Shown here: piece after piece, positions 35,642-41,786 of the stretch | Position numbering within the stretch: position 1 is the first letter of the stretch | Layout: each line of letters opens with the position of its first letter | Assembly (NCBI GenBank): GCA_947649225.1 | Contig: CANSQX010000007.1 | Location: forward strand, 1-41,786 | Length of the DNA stretch: 41,786 nucleotides | Source of the DNA: an uncultured Flavonifractor sp. | GTDB taxonomy: Bacteria; Bacillota; Clostridia; Oscillospirales; Oscillospiraceae | Direction of reading: 5' to 3' | Position numbers and translations under genes: made by a program | Notes under the pieces: generated by a model | The model's database searches: none | Seen by the model: only the letters and a program-made list of their open reading frames with translations | What the model was told of the DNA's origin: nothing

Positions 35642-36898
35642 TTGACCGGAGCAATGTATGCGGCCATTTCTGGCCTGAGAGCCCATATGTCGGGCCTGAA
35701 CGTAATCGGCAACAATATCGCAAACGTGAACACCAACGGCTATAAGGCCGGACGTTATCTGTTTGAAACCGCGCTGTATACCTCGGTCAGCAACGGTTCC
35801 AACGGCTCCACCACCGTGGGCGGCAAGAACCCCTCTCAGATCGGTATGGGTACCAATATGGCCACGGTGGACATCGACATGGGCACCAGCTCCTATGTGC
35901 CCACCGGCCGCCCCATGGACTGCATGATCGACGGCGACGGTTTCTTCCTGCTGGGCGAGACCAAGAATATGACTTTCAACACCGCCGAGGATTTCAAGTC
36001 TCTGCTTCTCACCAAGGTGGGCGACTTGGAGTTCAAGGCTGACGGCACCCTGTCCAACCGGGCCGGTTATGTGGTTTACGGCTTCCAGTGCGTGGGCCAG
36101 GTTCAGGGCGACGATACCACGATTCCTGTGATGAGTAATCAGCTCTCCCCCATTACGCTGCCCAGACAGATCTCTGTGATGGTGGATGTGACGGTGGCGA
36201 ACGGCCAGGAGACACTGACTGTTGTAACCGATCCAAAGCAGCCGCCGGCAGCAGGTGCTACGCGGGAAATGAGAACCTATGCGGTCTCGACGTTGGATCA
36301 GCTGAAGAAGGTGCCTGGTCAAGATGCTGCGACACAGGCGACGTTTGAGGCGCTGCCCCACGTTGAGATGGACAGCATCAGCATCGATGAGAAGACCGGC
36401 CGGATCAGCGGTACCACCAAGGATACCGACCAGCATATTACCATCGGCTTCCTGGCTATCGGCAACGTGACTAACCCCAACGGCGTGACCCAGGTGACCG
36501 GCACCTATTTCCAGTGCGGCGACGGTGCAGGCTCCATGAGCATTTCCATGCTGGGTGGTTCTGCCGCAACTGTCTATGACAAAGCGAATTTGACTGGTAT
36601 GGATGTGGACGCCAACGGAAACTGGAGCCCTGGCGCCGGTGCGGCTGTTACTGTTACAACGGGTATGACTCACATCACCAGCAATGGTGAAGCGCCCGCC
36701 ACCGACGTCTCAGACAGTATGAGTATCAAGACCGGCGGCACCACCAAGCTGCTTACCAGCGGCCTGGAGCAGACCAACACCGACTTGGCCACTGAGATTT
36801 CCAACATGATTTTCATGCAGCGTGGCTATCAGGCCAACACCCGTATCGTCACTGTGACCGACTCCATGCTGGAGGAACTGGTGAACATGAAGCGCTGA
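35642..36898 (+). CDS. flgE: Flagellar hook protein FlgE
   Basis: FlgE is the hook subunit, exported by the type III system. The 418-residue protein has the conserved axial N-terminus (MYAAISGLRAHMSGLNVIGNNIANVNTNGYKA) and C-terminus (MIFMQRGYQANTRIVTVTDSMLEELVNMKR), with a variable middle forming the exposed hook domains. The start is a TTG at 35642, placed 9 nt after AAAGGAG; the ATG at 35654 is too far (21 nt) and would cut the conserved start. Codon use in two central patches (36175-36350 and 36540-36690) differs from the rest. Confidence 0.95.
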   Translation: MTGAMYAAISGLRAHMSGLNVIGNNIANVNTNGYKAGRYLFETALYTSVSNGSNGSTTVGGKNPSQIGMGTNMATVDIDMGTSSYVPTGRPMDCMIDGDGFFLLGETKNMTFNTAEDFKSLLLTKVGDLEFKADGTLSNRAGYVVYGFQCVGQVQGDDTTIPVMSNQLSPITLPRQISVMVDVTVANGQETLTVVTDPKQPPAAGATREMRTYAVSTLDQLKKVPGQDAATQATFEALPHVEMDSISIDEKTGRISGTTKDTDQHITIGFLAIGNVTNPNGVTQVTGTYFQCGDGAGSMSISMLGGSAATVYDKANLTGMDVDANGNWSPGAGAAVTVTTGMTHITSNGEAPATDVSDSMSIKTGGTTKLLTSGLEQTNTDLATEISNMIFMQRGYQANTRIVTVTDSMLEELVNMKR

Positions 36899-36920
36899 CG
36901 CTTCTTGATCCGGCGGAAAC

Positions 36921-36943
36921 GGCGGGGGCGCAAGGCCCCCGCC
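36921..36943 (+). other. Intercistronic GC hairpin after flgE
   Basis: GGCGGGGGC (36921-36929) pairs with GCCCCCGCC (36935-36943) over 9 bp with a 5-nt loop, in the flgE-flbD gap. It has no U tail. Confidence 0.5.
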
Positions 36944-36973
36944 CGCCGCCCCGCGCGGAAGGAGACATATGTT

Positions 36974-37189
36974 ATGATCATGCTCACGAAACGCAATCAC
37001 GAAAAATTCCTGGTCAATCACCTGCAAATCGAGTACATTGAAGCGATTCCCGAGTCCAAGATCGTCATGATGAACCACGACTATTACCTCGTCCGTGAGA
37101 CCACGGAGGAGATTATTCATAAAATTGCGGATTATAATGCCAAGGTGATGGATATCCAGCGGGAAATCTCCATCATCGACAAGCGCTAG
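36974..37189 (+). CDS. flbD: FlbD/SwrD family flagellar protein
   Basis: The 71-residue protein begins MIMLTKRNHEKFLVNHLQIEYIE and continues with IPESKIVMMNHDYYLVRETTEEI, the FlbD/SwrD pattern (short, beta-rich, between flgE and the stator genes). In Bacillus subtilis SwrD increases flagellar power, and the position before motA fits such a role. AAGGAG lies about 9 nt before the ATG. The family's mechanism is not known. Confidence 0.9.
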   Translation: MIMLTKRNHEKFLVNHLQIEYIEAIPESKIVMMNHDYYLVRETTEEIIHKIADYNAKVMDIQREISIIDKR

Positions 37190-37208
37190 CGCAGAGCAGA
37201 GAATATCC

Positions 37209-37230
37209 CCGGGCGGATGGCGCGGCCCGG
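37209..37230 (+). other. Intercistronic hairpin between flbD and motA
   Basis: CCGGGC (37209-37214) pairs with GCCCGG (37225-37230) just before the GGGAGG ribosome site of motA. Partial occlusion of that site is possible. Confidence 0.35.
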
Positions 37231-37249
37231 CGGGAGGTAGTGCGATACA

Positions 37250-38119
37250 ATGAATATAACCTATATCATAGGCTTAGTATTGGCCATCGGCGTCATGCTC
37301 TTCGGCATGATCACCAAGATCGACCTGAGCGAGACCGCTGAAAAGCTCATTGACGTCAACGTTGTGAACCTGATCAACTTCTTCGATGCAGCCAGTATCC
37401 TGATCGTTATCGGATGTACCCTGGCTGTGGTGGTGGCCAGCTTCCCGCCCACGATGCTCAAGGCCATCCCCAAGCATTTCAAGGTGGTGCTGAACACCAA
37501 GAAGTTCAACCCCGTCTACTACATCGAGCAGCTGGTGGAGCTGGCCCAGACCGCCCGGAAAAACGGCCTGCTCTCTCTGGAGGAAAAGGCCAACGAGCAG
37601 GAGGATCCCTTCTTTAAGCAGGCGATCATGCTGATCGTGGACGCCAACGACCCGGATAAGGTGCGGGCGATTCTGGAAAACGATATCGAGTGCATGTCCT
37701 CCCGCCATGAGGACGGCGCGGGGCTGTATGACAAGGCCGGTGCCGTGGCCCCCGCTTTCGGTATGGTGGGTACGCTGGTGGGCCTGATTAACATGCTGAA
37801 GAGCATGAGCCTGGACGGAGGCGGCGCCTCCAGTCTGGGCGCCGATATGGGCACCGCCCTGATCACCACCCTGTACGGCTGTATCCTGGCCCACATGATC
37901 TTCGGGCCCATCGCGAACAACCTGCGCATCCGGGACGCGGAAGAGGTTCTGTGCAAGCAGATCATCGTGGAGGGCATTATGTCCATCCAGTCCGGTGAAA
38001 ACCCCAAATTCCTGAAGGAAAAGCTCCTGACCTACATGGGGCAGCAGCAGCGTGAAGGCGCCGGCGAGGGTGGCGAAGGCGGCGAAGGCGGCGGCAAGAA
38101 GAAGGGCAAGAAAAAATAA
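37250..38119 (+). CDS. motA: Flagellar motor stator protein MotA
   Basis: MotA with MotB forms the ion-driven stator. The 289-residue protein has four hydrophobic segments: about 3-20 and 43-66 near the N-terminus, and about 165-185 and 200-222 after a cytoplasmic loop. The loop carries torque residues, with the second pair preceded by the GAVAPAFGMVGTLVGLINML motif of this family. A C-terminal tail (about 265-289) is made of Gly, Glu and then Lys. GGGAGG lies 12 nt before the ATG. Ion specificity (H+ or Na+) is not decided by sequence. Confidence 0.95.
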   Translation: MNITYIIGLVLAIGVMLFGMITKIDLSETAEKLIDVNVVNLINFFDAASILIVIGCTLAVVVASFPPTMLKAIPKHFKVVLNTKKFNPVYYIEQLVELAQTARKNGLLSLEEKANEQEDPFFKQAIMLIVDANDPDKVRAILENDIECMSSRHEDGAGLYDKAGAVAPAFGMVGTLVGLINMLKSMSLDGGGASSLGADMGTALITTLYGCILAHMIFGPIANNLRIRDAEEVLCKQIIVEGIMSIQSGENPKFLKEKLLTYMGQQQREGAGEGGEGGEGGGKKKGKKK

Positions 38120-38156
38120 TCCGGCGGCGCAGGCCGGCCGCAAGGAGTGACCACAC

Positions 38157-38966
38157 GTGAAACGGAAAAAGGGCGGCGGAGGCGGCGCCAACTGGATGGA
38201 TACCTACGGCGACATGGTGACGCTGCTTCTGTGCTTTTTTGTGCTGCTTTACTCCATGTCCACCATCAGCGAGGAGAACTGGAAGGCCCTGGTCATGAGC
38301 TTTAACCCCAAGGCTCTCACTCAGATCACCGCCACCCCCGGCGGCTCAGGCCCCAGCGCTGACGGCGACCAGTCCGGCGTCATGCCGGAGCCTACAGAGA
38401 GCCAGGACCCGGACGTGAGCCAGGAGGAGATTGAGGCAGATATTGAGGAGCTCTACGAGGCCCTGAAGGCCTATGCGGAGAGCTCGGAGGCCCAGGGGCA
38501 GATCTCCGTGAACCGGGACGGCGGCAAGATCTTCGTGTCCTTTAACGAGACCGCCTTTTTTGACAGCAATGAGTCCGTATTGAGGCCAGAGAGCGAGACG
38601 CTTCTGGATTCGGTGAGCGAGATGTTCTCCGGGGTGGCCCGGTCCATTGACGAGATCGTCATCTCGGGGCACACGGCCCAGGCCACTCCCAACGCGCCTA
38701 ATGAGGTGCGGAAGGACCGCACCCTGTCCTCCGAACGGGCTACCGAGGTGCTGATTTACATCCAGATGCACACCGACCCGGAGGTCCTGGACCCGGGCAA
38801 GCTGGTCAGCCAGGGCATGGGCCAGTGGCGGCCCGCAGCCACCAACGATACCTCCGAGGGCCGGGCGGCCAACCGCCGCGTGGAAATGGTCATCAGCGGC
38901 CGGGATCTCGAGGCGGAGGCGGAGCTGGCCGGCTCGATCCAGCAGTATACCACCAGTTCGGACTGA
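38157..38966 (+). CDS. motB: Flagellar motor stator protein MotB
   Basis: The 269-residue protein has a short basic N-terminus, a plug/transmembrane segment WMDTYGDMVTLLLCFFVLLY with the ion-binding Asp at residue 19 (YGDMVTL), a polar linker (about 40-115), and a C-terminal OmpA-like peptidoglycan-binding domain (about 118-258; FDSNESVLRPESETLLDSV, VISGHTA, SSERATEVL and GRAANRRVEMVISG). It anchors the stator to the cell wall. The GTG at 38157 is the only suitable start, with AAGGAG upstream. It lies 37 nt after motA. Confidence 0.95.
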   Translation: MKRKKGGGGGANWMDTYGDMVTLLLCFFVLLYSMSTISEENWKALVMSFNPKALTQITATPGGSGPSADGDQSGVMPEPTESQDPDVSQEEIEADIEELYEALKAYAESSEAQGQISVNRDGGKIFVSFNETAFFDSNESVLRPESETLLDSVSEMFSGVARSIDEIVISGHTAQATPNAPNEVRKDRTLSSERATEVLIYIQMHTDPEVLDPGKLVSQGMGQWRPAATNDTSEGRAANRRVEMVISGRDLEAEAELAGSIQQYTTSSD

Positions 38967-38988
38967 GTAGAGCGGAGTAGGTGATTCG

Positions 38989-40002
38989 ATGGCAGAGGTA
39001 CTTTCACAAAGTCAAATTGACGCTCTGCTGAGTGCGGTCCGCAGCGGAGAAAAGGACGTTGAGAAGACGGAGGACACACAGCCGGAAAAGAAATACCGGA
39101 AGTACGACTTCAGCAGCCCGCGCAAATTTACCAAAGACCGTATTAAAATGCTGGGCGGTATTTTTGAGAACTACACGCGGGTCATCAGCTCCCGGCTCAA
39201 CGCGATCCTGCGCATGAACTGCGAGATCGAGGTAGAGAGCATCGAAGAGCAGCGGTATTATGAGTTCTCCAACGCCTTGACGGAAGGCGACGTGCTGGCC
39301 ATGGCCTCGGCCCAGATTCTGAGCAAGGAGGAGGAGGAAGAGGTACCCGTGATGTTCTACCTCTCCACTGCGACCGCGCTGAGCATGATGGACCGTATGA
39401 TGGGCGGCGAGGGCGATCTGGACGACGAGCTGGCCAGCGACTACAGCTATACGGACCTGGAGCTGCGGATGTATGAGGACCTGGTGGAGGATTTGATCCG
39501 CGTGTTGGGCGGCAGCTGGGAAAATTATATCGGGATACAGTTTCAGTACACCCGGACGGAGGTCAATCCCACCCTGGTTCAGGTCCTGGGCCTGGACGAG
39601 ACGGTAGTGATCGTGGACCTGAAGCTCCAGTTCGTCAGCGGGGACGGGCAGATGCGCATCTGTCTGCCTGGCACCGTCCTGACCAATGTGTTCGCAGAGC
39701 TCGGCCGGGATGTGCCGGGCCGGAAGGCCGCAGGCGAGGACAAGTCGGAGGAGATCTTCGACAAACTGAGGGATTCCAGCCTGGAAGTTGTGGCACAGCT
39801 GGGCGATACCCGGCTGTCCTTGAGCGACGTGTACCACCTGAACGTGGGAGACGTGGTGGACCTGGGGCGGTCTAAGGACTCCCCGATCTATCTGGAAATT
39901 GGCGGCTATCAGTGGTTTGCCGGCCGTATCGGAACGCATAAGAAAAATATGGCCGTCAAGATAGAAGAGGTCTGCTATCAGGCCGATCAAAGGAGCGAGT
40001 AG
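38989..40002 (+). CDS. fliM: Flagellar motor switch protein FliM
   Basis: FliM forms the C-ring middle and binds phosphorylated CheY. The 337-residue protein begins with the CheY-docking peptide (LSQSQIDALLSAV, residues 5-17), then a CheC-like middle domain (about 45-235) and a C-terminal FliN-like SpoA domain (about 245-330; DTRLSLSDVYHLNVGDVVDLG). It lies 22 nt after motB and 5 nt before fliY, so the three are co-transcribed. Length and domains are standard. Confidence 0.97.
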   Translation: MAEVLSQSQIDALLSAVRSGEKDVEKTEDTQPEKKYRKYDFSSPRKFTKDRIKMLGGIFENYTRVISSRLNAILRMNCEIEVESIEEQRYYEFSNALTEGDVLAMASAQILSKEEEEEVPVMFYLSTATALSMMDRMMGGEGDLDDELASDYSYTDLELRMYEDLVEDLIRVLGGSWENYIGIQFQYTRTEVNPTLVQVLGLDETVVIVDLKLQFVSGDGQMRICLPGTVLTNVFAELGRDVPGRKAAGEDKSEEIFDKLRDSSLEVVAQLGDTRLSLSDVYHLNVGDVVDLGRSKDSPIYLEIGGYQWFAGRIGTHKKNMAVKIEEVCYQADQRSE

Positions 40003-40007
40003 ACAGG

Positions 40008-41450
40008 ATGGAGAAGGAACTATTCAGCCCGATGGCACTGGACGCCCTCGGTGAGATGATGAATATCAGCCTTGGCTCCTCGGCCACCGCGGTGTCCAAT
40101 ATGTTGGATCACCGGGTCGATATCACGACCCCCACGGTTTCGGTGGTAGACGTCAAGGACTTCTCGCTGGGCAATCTGGAGCCCGCTATCGGCGTGGAGA
40201 TCAAATACGTCGAGGGCCTGGAAGGCAGCAATATCATGCTGCTGAAAAAGAGTGATATCAAGATTATCGTGGATATCCTCATGGGGACCGAGACTCCCGA
40301 TGAGGAGTTCGAGCTCAACGACCTGACAATCAGCTGCGTGTGCGAGGTCATGAATCAGATGATGGGCTCGGCCGCCACGGCGATGTCGGATTTCCTGGGG
40401 TTCCGGGTAGACATCTCTACACCGGAGTCCTTTGAGCTGGACAATTTGCAGCAATTCAAGGAGAACCACCTGCCCCCCAATGCAGAGAGCATTGTGGTGG
40501 TCCGGTTTTTCCTGAAGATCGAGGACGCGCTGGAGAGCGAGTTCATGAACGTCATGTCCGTGGCCCTGGCCAGCGAGCTCCTGAAAAGCCTGGGCCTGGA
40601 GGATGAAATCCATCTGGACGGCGTGTCCGCTGCCCCTGCCCCTGCCCCCGCGCCTGCGCCGGAGCCCGAGCCCGCTCCGGCCCCTGCCGAGAGCAGCGGC
40701 GGCAAGCTGAGTCAGGCGGAGATCGAGAAGATGCTGGCGGGCGGTACGCCCGAGCCTGCTCCGGCCCCTGCCCCTGCCGAGAGCAGCGGCGGCAAGCTGA
40801 GCCAGGAGGAGATTGAGAAACTGCTGACAGGCGGCGGTGCGGCCAGTGCGCCTGCTGCGCAGCCTGCCTCCCCGGCCCCGCAGACCGCGCCCGCGGCTCC
40901 ACAGCCCGCGCCGCAGGCCCCTCAGGCTCCGGCCGGTCAGATGATGCCCCCCCAGGCGGCCCCCGGTCAGATGCCCCCCTATCCCATGCCCCAGGGGATG
41001 GACCCGGCGGCCTTTGCCAACGGCTATATGGGCTATCCACCCATGTATTATCCGCCTTACCCCTACCCCTATCCGCCTCAGCCCCAGGAGCCGGAGAAGC
41101 CCAAGCCGGAGCCCAAGGTCATCAATACCAAGCCACTTCCCATGGAGCACATGGACCCCGCCGAAAAGCTGGGGAAGGAGCAGGCTCAGAACCTGGACCT
41201 GATTATGGAGGTCCCCCTCCAGGTTACGGTGGAGATCGGCCGGACCCGCCGGAAGGTGCAGGAGATTCTGGAGTTCGCCAAGGGCTCCCTGGTGGTGCTG
41301 GACAAATTGGCCGGCGATCAGGTGGATCTGTTTGTCAATGGGAAATGTATTGCACGGGGCGATGTGGTGGTCGTCGAGGACAACTTTGGCGTCCGTATTA
41401 CCGAGATCGTCCAGGCCCCAGGCGTTGAGATATTGTCCCATAATAAGTGA
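40008..41450 (+). CDS. fliY: Flagellar switch phosphatase FliY with duplicated internal docking motifs
   Basis: FliY replaces FliN in Firmicutes and can dephosphorylate CheY-P. The 480-residue protein has a CheC-like domain (about 5-205) with two phosphatase motifs (LGEMMNISLGSSATAVS and CEVMNQMMGSAATAMS). A very long linker follows (about 207-395), then a FliN-like SpoA domain (about 400-475; LDLIMEVPLQVTVEIGRTRRK, LDKLAGDQVDLFVNGKCIARG). The linker contains two copies of a FliM-N-like peptide, KLSQAEIEKML (233-243) and KLSQEEIEKLL (263-273), then Pro/Ala and Pro/Tyr-rich sequence. Bacillus FliY carries one such motif at its N-terminus; here the N-terminus lacks it. Start follows fliM by 5 nt. 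Confidence 0.95.
   Translation: MEKELFSPMALDALGEMMNISLGSSATAVSNMLDHRVDITTPTVSVVDVKDFSLGNLEPAIGVEIKYVEGLEGSNIMLLKKSDIKIIVDILMGTETPDEEFELNDLTISCVCEVMNQMMGSAATAMSDFLGFRVDISTPESFELDNLQQFKENHLPPNAESIVVVRFFLKIEDALESEFMNVMSVALASELLKSLGLEDEIHLDGVSAAPAPAPAPAPEPEPAPAPAESSGGKLSQAEIEKMLAGGTPEPAPAPAPAESSGGKLSQEEIEKLLTGGGAASAPAAQPASPAPQTAPAAPQPAPQAPQAPAGQMMPPQAAPGQMPPYPMPQGMDPAAFANGYMGYPPMYYPPYPYPYPPQPQEPEKPKPEPKVINTKPLPMEHMDPAEKLGKEQAQNLDLIMEVPLQVTVEIGRTRRKVQEILEFAKGSLVVLDKLAGDQVDLFVNGKCIARGDVVVVEDNFGVRITEIVQAPGVEILSHNK
40674..40836 (+). repeat. In-frame tandem duplication within fliY
   Basis: Two direct copies of about 84-90 nt (from GCTCCGGCCCCTGCC at about 40674 and again at about 40758) differ by a CCCCTG insertion and scattered changes. 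Each encodes Ala-Pro spacer, ESSGGKLSQ and EIEK-type residues, with a 30-residue period. Confidence 0.8.
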
Positions 41451-41508
41451 TGGGACCACCCCCAATCACCGTTAATTTGTAATTTTTGATGAAAAAGGAT
41501 GGATTACG

Positions 41509-41786
41509 ATGGCGAAGAAGATTTTACTGGTGGACGACGCCGCTTTTATGCGCAAAATGATTAAGGATACCCTGAGCAAGAGCGGCTACACCGAGCTGTT
41601 CGAGGCCGTGGACGGCGCGGACGCTGTGGAGAAGTTCGGCGAGATTAGCCCTGACTTGGTGATCATGGACATCACCATGCCCAACATGGACGGCCTGGAG
41701 GCCCTGAAGGCTATCCGCGCCAAGGACAGCAACGCCAATGTGGTCATGTGCTCCGCCATGGGCCAGGAGAGCATGGTTATGGACGC
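41509..41786 (+). CDS. cheY: Chemotaxis response regulator CheY, 3' end cut off by window edge
   Basis: The first 92 residues of a single-domain receiver are present: KKILLVDDAAFMRKMIKDTL with the acidic pair D9/D10, phospho-acceptor D54 in DLVIMDITMPNMDG, and the Thr/Ser switch region VVMCSAMGQ. The sequence ends before the conserved Lys. Phospho-CheY binds the FliM N-terminal peptide to change flagellar rotation, and FliY dephosphorylates it. It follows fliY by 58 nt with AAAAGGA upstream. This position after fliY and the size are typical of Firmicutes cheY. Confidence 0.95.
   Translation, partial: MAKKILLVDDAAFMRKMIKDTLSKSGYTELFEAVDGADAVEKFGEISPDLVIMDITMPNMDGLEALKAIRAKDSNANVVMCSAMGQESMVMD

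Overview
The window looks like a chromosomal segment of a GC-rich, flagellated gut Clostridium of the Oscillospiraceae type (Flavonifractor, Oscillibacter or Intestinimonas relatives). This rests on Firmicutes-style flagellar gene content (FliY instead of FliN, FlbD, a TIGR02530-type protein, an YlqG/YlqH-like pair), strong Shine-Dalgarno sites, sigma-A type promoters, SLH surface proteins and high-GC codon use. The genus is inference. I saw no tRNA, rRNA, CRISPR array, transposase or prophage gene.

Region 1 (1-8.5 kb) is housekeeping: a truncated HD-domain protein (-), an AIM24-family protein (+), tRNA-Met cytidine acetate ligase tmcAL (-), acetate kinase ackA (+), NADP-type glutamate dehydrogenase gdhA (+) and a membrane-anchored surface 5'-nucleotidase-like phosphoesterase (-). 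Between gdhA and the phosphoesterase lie two copies of a hairpin-forming MITE-like repeat. One copy appears to have inserted at the 3' end of gdhA, leaving an 18-nt near-perfect direct repeat.

Region 2 (8.5-13.1 kb, minus strand) is a chemotaxis operon, cheA-cheW-cheR-cheB. A sigma-D (sigma-28) like promoter lies in front of cheA and a terminator follows cheB.

Region 3 (13.2-25.6 kb, plus strand) starts divergently from cheA. It encodes a FliK-like protein, an FlhB-C-terminal-domain protein, a PilZ protein, a 1674-residue SLH protein, a 1373-residue Big2/novel-repeat/SLH protein and a second PilZ protein, closed by a terminator. Two intact c-di-GMP-type PilZ proteins bracketing two giant S-layer-homology proteins, downstream of flagellar-export accessory genes, is the most unusual arrangement here and the best candidate for an undescribed system.

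Region 4 (25.9-41.8 kb, plus strand) is a long flagellar operon: flgB-flgC-fliE-fliF-fliG-fliH-fliI-fliJ-fliK-flgD-TIGR02530-flgE-flbD-motA-motB-fliM-fliY-cheY (cheY is cut by the window end). It has a near-consensus sigma-A promoter at 25921-25949 and a structured leader of about 310 nt. The genes supply basal-body rod, export apparatus accessory parts, hook, stator and switch. The Che operon supplies the kinase, coupling and adaptation proteins that act on the switch through CheY. Several structural proteins carry low-complexity additions: a charged FliG N-terminus, a TKPP-rich FlgD tail, a Gly/Lys MotA tail, and a FliY linker holding two extra FliM-N-like CheY docking motifs.
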